Shown here: positions 35,462 to 44,552 of the stretch, in pieces
Numbering within the stretch: position 1 is the first letter of the stretch
Layout: every line of letters starts with the position of its first letter
Assembly: GCF_029894425.1 (NCBI RefSeq)
Contig: NZ_JARXYJ010000003.1
Location: 186,001 to 250,000, forward strand
Length of the DNA: 64,000 nt
Direction of reading: 5' to 3'
Source: Streptomyces sp. SAI-127
Lineage (GTDB): Bacteria; Actinomycetota; Actinomycetes; Streptomycetales; Streptomycetaceae
Position numbers and translations under genes: made by a program
Notes under the pieces: generated by a model
The model's input: only the letters and a program-made list of their open reading frames with translations
Databases searched by the model: none
Told to the model about the DNA's origin: nothing

Positions 35462-38242
35462 ATGATCGCCAGCCCGCTTCCCGCTCTGGTCGGCCGGCAG
35501 CGTGAGTGCACGGCGCTCGACAACCTGCTGGCCGGCCTTCGGGCCGGCGGTTCCCGCGTCATGGTCGTCCGGGGCGAGGCGGGCATCGGCAAGTCGGTGC
35601 TGCTGGAGTACATGGCTGCGCAGGCGTCCCGGGTGCAGGTGACCTGGGCGCGCGGTGTCGAGGCCGACATGGAGCTCCCTTACGCGAGCCTGCACCAGGT
35701 GTGCGCGCCGTTCCTGGACGGTGTCGAAGAACTGCCGCAACCCCAACGTGACGCCCTGCGCGTGGCATTCGGGACGGCGGTCGGCGATCCGCCCGACCGT
35801 TTCCTGGTCGGCCTCGCCGTGCTGACCCTGCTCACTCGCGCCTCAGAGCCCCGGCCGGTGCTGGTGCTGGTGGACGACGCCCAGTGGCTGGATCAAGTGT
35901 CGTTGCAGACACTTGAGTTCGTGGCCCGGCGACTGCTCGCGGAGCCGGTCGCCATGGTCTTCGCGGTCCGCGACCCCGAGGGGCAGTCCGCGCTCGCGGG
36001 CCTGCCGGCGCTGCAACTCAGCGGACTCGACGCCGCTTCGGCCGGGGAACTCCTGGAGGGAGCTGTGGGGGGACGGTTGGAGGAGCGGGTCCGGGACCGG
36101 TTCGTGGCCGAGACACACGGCAACCCGCTGGCGCTGCTGGAATTCTCCCGCGGCCGCAGCGCCGCCGAACTGGCCTACGGCGTCGACGCGTCGAGTGCCC
36201 CGGTCGTCCAAGGGCCGGTGGCCGGCCGCGTCGAGCGTGACTTCGCCGGGCGGCTCGGTGCGCTGCCGGCCGCGACCCGCACCCTGCTGCTGATCGCTGC
36301 GGCGGAACCGGTGGGCGACGTGCGCCTATTGATCCGCGCGGCCGCTTCCCTCGGCATCACTCCGGACGCCGCACCGGCCAAGGCAGCTGGCCTGATCGAG
36401 TTCGGCGAGCCCGTACGGTTCCGGCACCCGCTGGTCCGTTCGGCGGTCTACCACGGAGCCGAGCCGGAGGATCGACGTGCGGTGCACCGGGCCCTGGCCG
36501 AGGCCACGGACCCCCTCCTGGACCCTGACCGGCGCGCCTGGCACGCCGCGCAGGCGGCCGACGGGCCGGACGAGGAGGTCGCCGCAGGACTGGAGCAGGC
36601 CGCCGACCGCGCCCGGCAGCGCGGGGGCATCGCGGCCGAGGCGGTTCTGCTGGAACGCGCGGTGGAGGTGACGCCCGATCCCTGGCCGCGAGGGCGCCGG
36701 GCACTTGCCGCGGCCGAGGCGCACTTCTCGGCCGCCGCGCCCGAACGGGCCACGGAATTGGCCGCGGTGGCCGACCTGTATCCCCTCAGTGTCCTGGACC
36801 GGGCCCGCCTGGCACGTCTGCGGGCCAGAATCCTGTTCGCCCGCAGCCGCAGCGACGAGGCGGCACCACTGCTCCTGAACGCGGCGGCACAGTTCACCGC
36901 GGCCGGATCTCCCCTGGCGCGGGAGACGTACCTGGAGGCGATTAGCGCGACCATCTTCGCCGGCCGGGTCCATGGTCCGACAGGCGCCCGCGCCGCGGCG
37001 ATCGCGGCTCGCGCGTCCGGGGCGCCCTCCTCGGGCTCCAAGGCCGCGGACGCTCTCTTGGACGGTGTGGCGGCCCTACTCGCGGACGGCTCGGAGACGG
37101 CTGTCCCGGCCCTGCGCGAGGCACTCGACCTGCTCGAGCACGAAGAGCTCCGCACGCGAGAGGCGGCCGTACGGTGGCTGCTTCTGGCCCCGGTCGCGCT
37201 TGAGTCGTTCATCCACTGGGCCTGGGACCTGCATGCCTGGGACACACTCTCGACTCGCGCAGTGCGTCTGGCCCGCGACATCGGAGCACTCGGCAGCCTG
37301 CCGCCGGCTCTGATCTACGCGGGAGGGGTGCACATCCACTACGGCGACTTCGCCGAGGCCGACCGGATGATCGACGAGGCCGACGCGATCGCCACCGCGA
37401 CCGGCCACGCCCCGCACAAATACGCCACGCTCGTCCTGGCCGCGTGGCGGGGTGAGGCGGATGTCGCCGCCGGCATCATCGAAGAAGCCAGGGAGCGCGC
37501 CGTGCAGCGGGGCGAAGTGTCCCTGCTCGGTGCCATGGGCTACATCCAGGGCGTGCTCTTCAACGGATTGGCCCGCTACGAAGAGGCGATCGAGGCCGCC
37601 CGCACTGGTATTGAGCACGACGGGTTCAACTTCACTGGTCTGTCGCTGGTCGAACATGTGGAGGCCGCGACGCGTTGCGGTGAACTCGACCAGGCCCGCG
37701 CCTCGCTGGCCCGCCTTACCGAACTCACCCGCGCCGCCGAATCCGGATGGGCGCGGGGTGCGAGCGCACGCAGTGAGGCGCTGCTGGCCGACGGTGAGGC
37801 GGCCGACCGCCTGTACCGCACGGCGATAGAGGAATTCGGCCGCGGCGGGGTTGTCGTGGAGGTGGCACGCACCCACCTGCTGTACGGCGAGTGGCTGCGG
37901 CGCGCCCAGCGCCGCGCGCAGGCTCGCGAGCATCTCCGCACGGCTCACGACATGTTCGACGCGATGCCGGCGCAAGCGTTCGCCGAACGGGCCCGCCGTG
38001 AGCTGATCGCCACTGGCGAGCAGGTGACCGCGCGGGAGACCACACCTGCGAACGCTCTCACACCGCAGGAGTCGCAGGTCGCAGCCCTCGCCGCCGACGG
38101 CATGACGAACGCGCGGATCGGCGCGGAGCTGTTCATCAGCCCCCATACCGTGGAATGGCACCTGCGGAAGGTCTACGTGAAGCTCGGCATCAGGTCCCGT
38201 CGAGCCCTACCGGACGTCCTCGACAGCGCGCGGGCGCGGTGA
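35462..38242 (+). CDS. LuxR-family LAL ATPase transcriptional regulator (2)
   Basis: 926 residues. Walker A GEAGIGKS at 38-45, Walker B-like LVLVDDAQWLD, helical middle with TPR-like repeats, and a C-terminal LuxR helix-turn-helix (LTPQESQVAALAADGMTNAR then ISPHTVEWHLRKVYVKLGIRSRR). It is a full-length paralogue of the regulator at 122-2887. It is divergent from the decayed flavoprotein. No perfect ECF41-type element faces it; AGTCACA near 35343 has no matching -10. The two LAL proteins lie on either side of most of the ECF41-type promoters and may control part of the same genes. Confidence 0.94.
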   Translation: MIASPLPALVGRQRECTALDNLLAGLRAGGSRVMVVRGEAGIGKSVLLEYMAAQASRVQVTWARGVEADMELPYASLHQVCAPFLDGVEELPQPQRDALRVAFGTAVGDPPDRFLVGLAVLTLLTRASEPRPVLVLVDDAQWLDQVSLQTLEFVARRLLAEPVAMVFAVRDPEGQSALAGLPALQLSGLDAASAGELLEGAVGGRLEERVRDRFVAETHGNPLALLEFSRGRSAAELAYGVDASSAPVVQGPVAGRVERDFAGRLGALPAATRTLLLIAAAEPVGDVRLLIRAAASLGITPDAAPAKAAGLIEFGEPVRFRHPLVRSAVYHGAEPEDRRAVHRALAEATDPLLDPDRRAWHAAQAADGPDEEVAAGLEQAADRARQRGGIAAEAVLLERAVEVTPDPWPRGRRALAAAEAHFSAAAPERATELAAVADLYPLSVLDRARLARLRARILFARSRSDEAAPLLLNAAAQFTAAGSPLARETYLEAISATIFAGRVHGPTGARAAAIAARASGAPSSGSKAADALLDGVAALLADGSETAVPALREALDLLEHEELRTREAAVRWLLLAPVALESFIHWAWDLHAWDTLSTRAVRLARDIGALGSLPPALIYAGGVHIHYGDFAEADRMIDEADAIATATGHAPHKYATLVLAAWRGEADVAAGIIEEARERAVQRGEVSLLGAMGYIQGVLFNGLARYEEAIEAARTGIEHDGFNFTGLSLVEHVEAATRCGELDQARASLARLTELTRAAESGWARGASARSEALLADGEAADRLYRTAIEEFGRGGVVVEVARTHLLYGEWLRRAQRRAQAREHLRTAHDMFDAMPAQAFAERARRELIATGEQVTARETTPANALTPQESQVAALAADGMTNARIGAELFISPHTVEWHLRKVYVKLGIRSRRALPDVLDSARAR

Positions 38243-38801
38243 GTTGGAACCGACAGCCATCACGAATCCGCGGGGGCCGCGCACCTATGGGGGACGGCAT
38301 ACAGTGCCTAGATCCGGTGCACCCGGTCCAGCCGCACCGGGTCGGTCAGTGCCTCGCGCAGGCGAGGAACGAGGTCGGCTTCGCCCCACCTCGTTCGGCA
38401 CGCCCCGTCGTACGCTCGCCACATCCGTCCTCTTGCAGTCCGTACTCCCGTCGGACTTGGTTGGCTCGTGGCGGAGTCGATCGGGACGGCCCTCGGCACC
38501 ACGCTGCTCGAACGCGCCGGAAGGCCTGTGACGCACAACTGGGGCACCCTACTGGCCACAGTCGGCATAGGGGCGGCCGTCTCCCTCGGTGTCACCCTGT
38601 TGACCCTGCCGGCCTTGTGGCGTTCGACGCGACCGCAGGGACTACGTCACGAGTGAATCGCTCCCGGCCGCGTCACGTGTAAGGACTTCAGAAGACGGCG
38701 ATGATCCTCGCTCCGGAGGACAGCCATGGCCGCAGAACGCCTGCCGCAATCACAACGCACACTGTGATGTGCAGAACCACCAGATGAGGGAGACAGTGGC
38801 A
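38243..38801. other. gap with a short membrane-protein remnant
   Basis: An open frame at 38468-38656 (plus, 62 residues: MAESIGTALGTTLLERAGRP ... LGVTLLTLPALWRSTRPQGL) has one hydrophobic segment and looks like the C-terminal end of a larger membrane protein whose front part is missing. Its upstream sequence gives no coherent frame. No promoter element of the ECF41 type was seen. Confidence 0.4.
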
Positions 38802-39635
38802 ATGGTGGATCCGGCGAGCCCGATCAGAACGTCGAACAACGGGACACGAAGCACTGAGGCTCCGCGGGAACTTGGCGTCATGGCCTCGGTGTTCGCCAAC
38901 TTCCGTCAGTACCTCATGGGATGGGGCACACAGAGCCGAGCGGGCAACACCGTCGACCGGTTCCGCAGCGGGCTTGCCACCCCGCAGTTCAACGGCGTCG
39001 TACGCGTACGGTCGGTGTCCGCGGATGGGGCGGACGTGACGGCCGTCCGCAAGGAGTTCGCGAACGTCCCCTGGTGGTGGTGGGTCGGACCCGACAGCCC
39101 CGAGGACACCGCCGACGTCCTGCGGTGCTGCGGTGGACGAGAGCTCACGGCCCTCCCCGTGATGGTGCTCCCGCTCGACGAACCGGCCGACCCGGGCACC
39201 GTCCCGCACACCGCTCCCACCGGTTTGCGGGTGGAACCGGTCCGGGACGATGAACGGCTGGCCGAGTTGGCCCGGACATACCGGGTGTCGATGGGTATCG
39301 AGCCCGGGCTGGAGGCCGAGATGGTGCGCATCGAGTCGCGGCGCGAGGACAACGCCGACATCATCCGGCTGGCCGCCGTGCTGGACGGCCGAGTGGTCGG
39401 GACCACCGTGGTGATCACCGCCCACGGGGTGGCCGGGATCTTCCTCGTCCACGTGGCCGAAGCACATCGCCGGCGGGGCGTCGGTGCGGCCCTGACGGCC
39501 GCCGCGCTCCAGGTGGGGTGGGAGCGCGGGATGCGCTGCGCCGCGCTGGTGGCCAGCCCTGCGGGCGAACCGTTGTACCGACGTTTCGGCTTCACGACGA
39601 CAACCGAGTACCGGCTGTTCGCCTTCCCCGCCTGA
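38802..39635 (+). CDS. GNAT-family N-acetyltransferase (2)
   Basis: 277 residues with the GNAT domain in the C-terminal half: VGTTVVITAHGVAGIFLVHVAEAHRRRGVGAALT (acetyl-CoA loop R-R-x-G-x-G) and LYRRFGFTTTTEYRLF. The N-terminal half (about 1-130) is another, unassigned region with a PWWWWVGPDSPEDT motif. The start MVDPASPIRT follows GAGGGAGA; earlier starts at 38769 and 38784 are in frame. The substrate is unknown. It has no ECF41-type element. Confidence 0.85.
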   Translation: MVDPASPIRTSNNGTRSTEAPRELGVMASVFANFRQYLMGWGTQSRAGNTVDRFRSGLATPQFNGVVRVRSVSADGADVTAVRKEFANVPWWWWVGPDSPEDTADVLRCCGGRELTALPVMVLPLDEPADPGTVPHTAPTGLRVEPVRDDERLAELARTYRVSMGIEPGLEAEMVRIESRREDNADIIRLAAVLDGRVVGTTVVITAHGVAGIFLVHVAEAHRRRGVGAALTAAALQVGWERGMRCAALVASPAGEPLYRRFGFTTTTEYRLFAFPA

Positions 39636-39741
39636 GCTGCAGCCGGCCCGGACGCGGAGTACGCGCTGCCCGTCCAACCTGCACGCCGGCGCCGCGGGTG
39701 AAGAGGGCGCGCACGTAGCCCTGGCAAGCGATCGGCCACCG

Positions 39742-39768
39742 TGTCACACGGAGTGCCGACGACCGGTC
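39742..39768 (+). promoter_or_regulatory. ECF41-type promoter motif P16
   Basis: TGTCACA (39742-39748), 16-base spacer, GGTC (39765-39768), for the type II NADH dehydrogenase; GTG start at 39803. Confidence 0.86.
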
Positions 39769-39802
39769 TAGAGGATAAGGACCGAGAGGAACAGAGGACA
39801 CC

Positions 39803-41161
39803 GTGCGTGAGATCTTGATCGTGGGCGGCGGGTACGCGGGCTTCTACACCGCGTGGGGCCTGGAGAAGAGGCTGTGGCCGGGCGAGGCGCGCGTCACCAT
39901 CGTCGACCCCCGCCCGTACATGACGTACCAGCCCTTCCTGCCCGAGGTCGTGGCCGGTTCGGTGGAGGCCCGGCACGCGGCGGTCTCGCTCCGCCGTCAC
40001 CTCCACTACACGCGTCTGGTGGCGGGCTCGGTGACGGAGATCCGCCACAGCGCGCGCACGGTCACGGTCCGCTCGGAGTCACGGCTATCCCTCGACCTGC
40101 ATTACGACGTGCTGGTGGTGACGGCGGGGGCGGTCACCCGGACCTTCCCGATCCCGGGGCTGAACGATCAGGCGTACGGACTCAAGCACGTCGAGGAGGC
40201 GGTGGCGATCCGCGACCGCCTCCTCACCTCGTTCGACCGTGCGGCCGGTCTGCCGCGCGGGCCCGAACGCGCCAAACTGCTCAGCGTCACCGTCGTCGGT
40301 GGCGGATTCTCCGGAGTGGAGGGATTTGGTGAGCTGCTGGCCCTGGCGACCGCGTTGCTCAAGCAGTACCCGGAGATCGGCGCGGACGAACCGGCCTTCC
40401 ACCTGGTCGAGGCACGGGACCGCATCCTGCCCGAGGTCACGGATCGGCCGGGCGCCTGGGTGGTGCGTTCACTGGAGAAACGGGGGGCGCGAGTGCACCT
40501 GAACACCCAGCTGCTCTCCGCCGAGGACGGCCGGGTGCGGCTGTCGGACGGCACCGAGTACGACTCGGGCCTGCTGGTGTGGACGGCCGGCAACGCCGCC
40601 AACCCGATCGTGCACAACCACAGCGACCTGCCCGTCGACGAGCGGGGCCTGCTCACCGTACGGGCGGATCTGCGGGTCACCACGGACACCGATGTGGTGC
40701 CCGACGTCTGGGCGGCGGGGGACGACGCCTCGGTGCCCGATCTCGCGGCCGGGAGGCCGGGCGCGCACACCGTGCCCAACGCCCAGCACGCCGTCCGCCA
40801 GGGCAAGCTGCTGGCGAAGAACATCCTGGCGTCGCTGCGCGGCCGTCCGACCAAGGACTACGTGCACCGCAGTCTCGGTGTGGTGGCCACACTCGGGCTC
40901 GGCCGCGGCATCTTCCAGTACCGGGGCCTAGTCATCAAGGGGTTCCCGGCCTGGCTGATGCACCGTGGTTACCATGTTCTGGCCATACCGAGCTGGGAAC
41001 GCAAGACGCGTGTGTTCGCCGTGTGGGTCACGGCCCTTCTCTACGGCCGCGACATAGTGTCGCTGGCGTCGGTGCAGCACCCGAGGGAGGCATTCGTCTC
41101 CCGCGGCGAACTGCGCCGCGGAGAGGAACCCGCGCAGCCCGGAGGACGGCTCACGGCATGA
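39803..41161 (+). CDS. type II NADH dehydrogenase (NDH-2-like)
   Basis: 452 residues from a GTG start with GAGAGGAACAGAGGA upstream. FAD site ILIVGGGYAGFYTAW; NADH site VTVVGGGFSGVEGFGELLAL; conserved WTAGN and VWAAGDDASVPDL; a C-terminal amphipathic region (GVVATLGLGRGIFQYRGLVIKGFPAWLMHRGYHV) that binds the membrane. It oxidises NADH and passes electrons to quinone without pumping protons. With P16 it joins the redox genes of the regulon. Its stop overlaps the convergent gene at 41151 by 11 bases. Confidence 0.93.
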   Translation: MREILIVGGGYAGFYTAWGLEKRLWPGEARVTIVDPRPYMTYQPFLPEVVAGSVEARHAAVSLRRHLHYTRLVAGSVTEIRHSARTVTVRSESRLSLDLHYDVLVVTAGAVTRTFPIPGLNDQAYGLKHVEEAVAIRDRLLTSFDRAAGLPRGPERAKLLSVTVVGGGFSGVEGFGELLALATALLKQYPEIGADEPAFHLVEARDRILPEVTDRPGAWVVRSLEKRGARVHLNTQLLSAEDGRVRLSDGTEYDSGLLVWTAGNAANPIVHNHSDLPVDERGLLTVRADLRVTTDTDVVPDVWAAGDDASVPDLAAGRPGAHTVPNAQHAVRQGKLLAKNILASLRGRPTKDYVHRSLGVVATLGLGRGIFQYRGLVIKGFPAWLMHRGYHVLAIPSWERKTRVFAVWVTALLYGRDIVSLASVQHPREAFVSRGELRRGEEPAQPGGRLTA

Positions 41162-41690
41162 CGGCGCGGTACAGTCCGCGGCCAGCCCGCTGGACGCGCG
41201 AGGCGCCGACGAGACGGTCGAGTGTGCTGCGGACGGCGTTGATGCTGCCGCTGTCGGTGTCGCGTCTCAGCGCCGACGCGACGTCGCGGGCGCGGACCTC
41301 GGTGTCCCCGGCCTGCGCGAAGTACGCCAGGATCTGCTCCGTGAGCTCGTACGTCGTGCTGCCGTCGCCCGCCTTGTCGCTCCGGCCCGCCGTGGCCGGG
41401 GACTCTGCGGCGGCTTCGGCGGTTGCTGCGGCGCGCGCGGCCTGCGGCTTCGTCGGCGACGGGACGCTCACGGGGGCGGGATCCCGCGGGGATGGGGCGG
41501 CCGCCGGGCCGGTGCCGGGCATGAGGGCCTGAAGGGCGTCGAGCGCCCGCTGCACGGAACCGAGATGGGCGGTGACCGCGGCCAGTTCCCTCTCCAACGC
41601 CTGCTTCTGGATCTCCAGTCGGGCCAGGTCCTCCTGGAGACTCTCGGCGGTGCTCTCGATGGCGCGAGCCGTCTGGGTCACGGAGCCCAT
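41151..41690 (-). CDS. coiled-coil plus winged-helix protein of unknown function
   Basis: 179 residues. An N-terminal coiled coil (TARAIESTAESLQEDLARLEIQKQALERELAAV) is followed by an Ala/Pro-rich linker and a C-terminal winged-helix-like part (LTEQILAYFAQAGDTEVRARDVASALRRD ... INAVRSTLDRLVGASRVQRAGRGLYR). The C-terminus resembles small DNA-binding domains that read repeat status. GAGAGGAACCC precedes the ATG. It is downstream of small coiled-coil protein 2 on the same strand (gap 154 bases), so it may be read from P17. Confidence 0.72.
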   Translation of the reverse strand: MGSVTQTARAIESTAESLQEDLARLEIQKQALERELAAVTAHLGSVQRALDALQALMPGTGPAAAPSPRDPAPVSVPSPTKPQAARAAATAEAAAESPATAGRSDKAGDGSTTYELTEQILAYFAQAGDTEVRARDVASALRRDTDSGSINAVRSTLDRLVGASRVQRAGRGLYRAVMP

Positions 41691-41844
41691 GGGTTCCTCT
41701 CGTCCTCAACCCTGTGTCCTGGCGGGACCGCTCAATGCTCCCGGCGCGGCACCGAGGGGATGCTGGCGAACATCATATGCAGCGGCCCCGTCGGCCGAGA
41801 GCAGAGTGGGCGGTCCCAAGCAGAGCACACCGTTGATCGGGCCG

Positions 41845-42087
41845 TCAGGGACGGCGGGCCGGGGACGGAGCGAGCCCCGTGGCGCTCCCTTCGTCCGCCG
41901 GGGGCGCCTCGTGGTCGCCGGCTGCGGGCAGCCGTCTGATCTTCTCGGACACCGCGTTGATCCGGGCGTTCACCTCGTCGATCGCCTCCCGGAGCACCCC
42001 GAGCCGTCCCTCCAGGACGGCGGCCTTCGCGGCGAGCAAGACGGTGACGTCGGCTGGGTCGGTCCGGCGGTCGGCGTCTCGCGTCAT
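41845..42087 (-). CDS. small coiled-coil protein (2)
   Basis: 80 residues: MTRDADRRTDPADVTVLLAAKAAVLEGRLGVLREAIDEVNARINAVSEKIRRL then a Pro-rich tail. It is a paralogue of the 77-residue protein at 27998-28231. The ATG overlaps the stop of an upstream 32-codon frame by four bases (ATGA), so it is probably translated by coupling; its own ribosome site is poor. The promoter is P17. Function is unknown; the coiled coil suggests self-association or binding to another helical protein. Confidence 0.75.
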   Translation of the reverse strand: MTRDADRRTDPADVTVLLAAKAAVLEGRLGVLREAIDEVNARINAVSEKIRRLPAAGDHEAPPADEGSATGLAPSPARRP

Positions 42088-42182
42088 CCTCGTATCCCGC
42101 CTCGGCCCGCGTAGGAAGTCCGGCGGACGGGCTTCGGGGGACCGGCGGTCGCCCGGGCGCGACTGATGAATGTCCCTGCCAT
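42084..42182 (-). CDS. 32-residue leader ORF coupled to small coiled-coil protein 2
   Basis: MAGTFISRARATAGPPKPVR then RTSYAGRGGIRG. A very strong ribosome site (AAGGAGGAGC) sits right before its ATG, and its TGA overlaps the next ATG (ATGA). It is the first frame after P17. It may serve mainly to load ribosomes for the downstream gene; the basic peptide could also have a role. Confidence 0.55.
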   Translation of the reverse strand: MAGTFISRARATAGPPKPVRRTSYAGRGGIRG

Positions 42183-42243
42183 GCTCCTCCTTCGTCGCCG
42201 CGGGGCCCGGGCACGGACCGCCACGAGCTGTCGGTACCGCATT

Positions 42244-42270
42244 GACCGGGTAGTTGAGGAAGCTGTGACA
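42244..42270 (-). promoter_or_regulatory. ECF41-type promoter motif P17
   Basis: TGTCACA (42270-42264), 16-base spacer, GGTC (42247-42244), for the leader ORF and coiled-coil protein 2. It lies just downstream of the secreted cupin stop. Confidence 0.86.
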
Positions 42271-42288
42271 GCCGCCGTGCGGTCGCCG

Positions 42289-42723
42289 TCACGGCAGTTC
42301 GCAGCCCAGGGACGGCGCGTCCTGGGAGAAGGGGGTGCCGTGCGGCAGGACGTAGAGGACCTCCAGGACGACGTCCGTGGCTCCGCGGTTCTCGCCGATG
42401 TGCACGTGGTCCGCGCCCGACGGCTCCTTCAGGAAGCCACCCTTTTTGTACACGCCGTCGGAGGCGCAGGAGGCGTCGAAGTGGCTCAGCGTGCCCTGCT
42501 TGACGAAGGCGTACAGGGTGCCCTCGTGGTAGTGCCACCCGGTCGCCTGGCCGGGCGGGATGGTGATCTCGCGGAGGAGGTAGTCGGTGTCGCCGACGGT
42601 CCGCTGGGCCAGGACCCGGCCGCTGACGCCGGGGCCGCCGGGGGCGGCCTGGGCGGTCGTCGAGGCGAGCGAGAGCCCTATGAGGCAGGCTCCGACGACT
42701 GCGGCGCGTGCTGAAGTACGCAT
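42289..42723 (-). CDS. secreted cupin-domain protein
   Basis: 144 residues. A Sec signal peptide (MRTSARAAVVGACLIGLSLA, cleavage about after TTAQA) is followed by a cupin with GWHYHEGTLYAFVKQGTLSHFD and SGADHVHIGENRG. It probably binds metal outside the cytoplasm; a Cys pair (ASCASDG ... LGCELP) may form a disulfide. The ATG giving MRTSAR is chosen over 42768 because of the signal peptide and GAAGGGAATC before it. No ECF41-type element upstream. Confidence 0.86.
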   Translation of the reverse strand: MRTSARAAVVGACLIGLSLASTTAQAAPGGPGVSGRVLAQRTVGDTDYLLREITIPPGQATGWHYHEGTLYAFVKQGTLSHFDASCASDGVYKKGGFLKEPSGADHVHIGENRGATDVVLEVLYVLPHGTPFSQDAPSLGCELP

Positions 42724-42879
42724 GATGATTCCCTTCGGTACGTGAGGGCGAATAGCGGCCCGGGGCAAGCAGCCCTCAGCGGTGGCCCGTTCACACGTAA
42801 CACTCCATTGCCACTGAGTGGGTCAGGGTGCCGAAGTTCGGTCCGACAGTGTGTCTCGTTGCGGAGATGTCAGCGTCTC

Positions 42880-43011
42880 TCCCATTTCCCGGGAGCGGTG
42901 GGGGCAGCGGGTACGTTTCGTACGCGAGGGGCCCGTCGTGACCGTGCGCGCACAGTTCCTCGGCGGCCTTGCCGGCGCCGGACCGCCCCCGACGATCACG
43001 AACGTCTTCAC
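42880..43011 (-). pseudogene. remnant of a ferredoxin-NAD(P) reductase N-terminus
   Basis: VKTFVIVGGGPA is a clear FAD-binding start of a ferredoxin reductase. One base later the frame changes to GAGKAAEELCAHGHDGPLAY, which continues the same family pattern, and then the similarity ends. About 40 codons survive. It may be an old partner of the ferredoxin system in this island. Confidence 0.55.
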
Positions 43012-43144
43012 ATGCGACACGTTGCATCCCGTCCCAGTTGGTGTGGCACACACGGCGAACTGTGCGGTGGGGACGTGCGGATGACCGGGCGATGGGCCCG
43101 GTTGTGGCAGTGCGGCACCCGGGGGGGTCTTGCGGTGCGGCGTC

Positions 43145-43909
43145 TCACCGGCGGCCGCGCAGCGTCACGGCCAGCAGCTCCGACTCCTCGTACCCCGGGA
43201 GCGGGGCGAACCCGTGCACTGCCAGCTCGCGGGTCAGCTGGGCGCGTGTCGCGGGCCACATCCAGAACGTCTCGGTGTGTTCCCGCAGCACGTCCTCGGC
43301 ATCCCTGACCCAGTAGTCGGCGCGGGTCCGGATGCGGTAGCCGACGGCCGACATCGTCATGCGCCCGCCGTAGACGTGCTCGCCGACCCGTTTGTCCGCG
43401 AGTAGGCGCACGACGGTGCGGGCCGGGAGCCGGGCCGGCGGCAGCTGCACGAACAGCGAGCCGCCGGGGGTGAGGGCCCTGCCGAGCGCGGGCCACAACT
43501 TCTCGCGTACGCCGGGTGGCAGGCAGCCGACCATGTTGTGGCAGACGGCCACGTCCGCGACCGCGTCCAGCGCGGTCTCGTCCAGGGGGTGCGGGTGCAC
43601 GGTGACCCGGTCCCGCTGCTCGGAGGGCAGGGCGGCGAGCCGGGTCAGCAGCGACGTACGCATAGCCCGGGCCGGTTCGACGGCGTGCACGTCGGCCCAG
43701 GAGTCGGCGAGGGCCAGCATCGTCACCCGTCCGGTACCAGCCCCGACGTCCAGGACGCCGGTGCGGGCGTCGGCGATCTGGCGTGCGTAGAGCCGGCGGA
43801 CCCGGGCTTCGTCCGCGTCGGCCTGCAAGATGTCGTAGAACTCCGCGGTGACCGCGTAGGAGTCGGATTCCCGTCGGAGGCCCGACTGTCCGCTGAGGAT
43901 AGTGCGCAT
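43145..43909 (-). CDS. class I SAM-dependent methyltransferase (1)
   Basis: 254 residues from MRTILSGQSGLRRESDSYAV. SAM-binding motif I VLDVGAGTGRVTMLAL, acidic loop VHAVEPARAM, motif with VAVCHNMVGCLP, and post-motif LTPGGSLFVQLPPARL. It methylates an unknown small molecule. A variant ECF41-type element (P18) has its -10 at 43919-43922, only about ten bases ahead of this ATG, so the transcript is probably leaderless. A second in-frame ATG at 43918 lies inside or right at the -10 and is unlikely. Confidence 0.88.
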   Translation of the reverse strand: MRTILSGQSGLRRESDSYAVTAEFYDILQADADEARVRRLYARQIADARTGVLDVGAGTGRVTMLALADSWADVHAVEPARAMRTSLLTRLAALPSEQRDRVTVHPHPLDETALDAVADVAVCHNMVGCLPPGVREKLWPALGRALTPGGSLFVQLPPARLPARTVVRLLADKRVGEHVYGGRMTMSAVGYRIRTRADYWVRDAEDVLREHTETFWMWPATRAQLTRELAVHGFAPLPGYEESELLAVTLRGRR

Positions 43910-43918
43910 GCCCGACAT

Positions 43919-43945
43919 GACAACGTATGGGCAGAGTGTGTGACA
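43919..43945 (-). promoter_or_regulatory. ECF41-type promoter motif P18 (variant)
   Basis: TGTCACA (43945-43939), 16-base spacer, TGTC (43922-43919), just ahead of methyltransferase 1. Confidence 0.65.
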
Positions 43946-44086
43946 GCGAGGACTGGCGACAGCAGGGCCGTTGTCACCGAAGCACACGGTGCGCAGTCAA
44001 TGGTCCGGCTCCGTCCGCGACCTTTCGGGACGTTCCGGGACCGGACCGGAGCCCCGGAAAACGTCGTGAGAGCGGAGTACGTCGTC

Positions 44087-44240
44087 ATGACCGCGCGATC
44101 CCCCCAGGTATGGCTGCCCGCACAGTTCGGGCGGACGTCGCGGATCTGCCCCCGGGCCTCGACTACGCCCGCTGGCATGGCCGTTCGGCCTTTCCCACGG
44201 ACCCGGCGGAGGCCGAGTTCTACGCCCCCGCTGACCAAAG
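44087..44240 (+). pseudogene. remnant of a 2-hydroxyacid dehydrogenase N-terminus
   Basis: MTARSPQVWLPAQFG in one frame followed by ADVADLPPGLDYARWHGRSA and TDPAEAEFYAP in the next frame resembles the first 50 residues of actinobacterial D-2-hydroxyacid dehydrogenases. Nothing of the NAD domain follows. Confidence 0.45.
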
Positions 44241-44279
44241 ACAACGGCGCCATGGTTCAACGACTGCGTCATGAGGGTG

Positions 44280-44552
44280 TCACGTGGTGGCCGGCTGCGG
44301 TACTTTCAGGGCGTGGGCGACCTCCCGGGCCAGCCACGGGCACGGTGTGGCTGCACCGCTGGGAGACCGGTGCAGCCGGGCGGGCGGTCCCGCAGGATCC
44401 GCACAATCCGCGGGCAGGGCAGGCGCCGCCGGGGAGTGGGGCCCGCCGTCCCGCCCGCCCGTGCACTCATCCTGCGGATCGTCCGGTTGCTGACCGGCCG
44501 CGGCGCGCCAGCACCGCACCACCAGTTCCCCGAACAGCTCATACACGCTCAT
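44280..44552 (-). CDS. small protein overlapping a membrane protein gene
   Basis: 90 residues from MSVYELFGELVVRCWRAAAG, rich in Pro/Ala, ending PWLAREVAHALKVPQPATT. Its ATG overlaps the TGA of the gene upstream by four bases (ATGA), indicating coupled translation. No domain recognised. Gene reality rests on this overlap and the Streptomyces-like codon use. Confidence 0.45.
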   Translation of the reverse strand: MSVYELFGELVVRCWRAAAGQQPDDPQDECTGGRDGGPHSPAAPALPADCADPAGPPARLHRSPSGAATPCPWLAREVAHALKVPQPATT

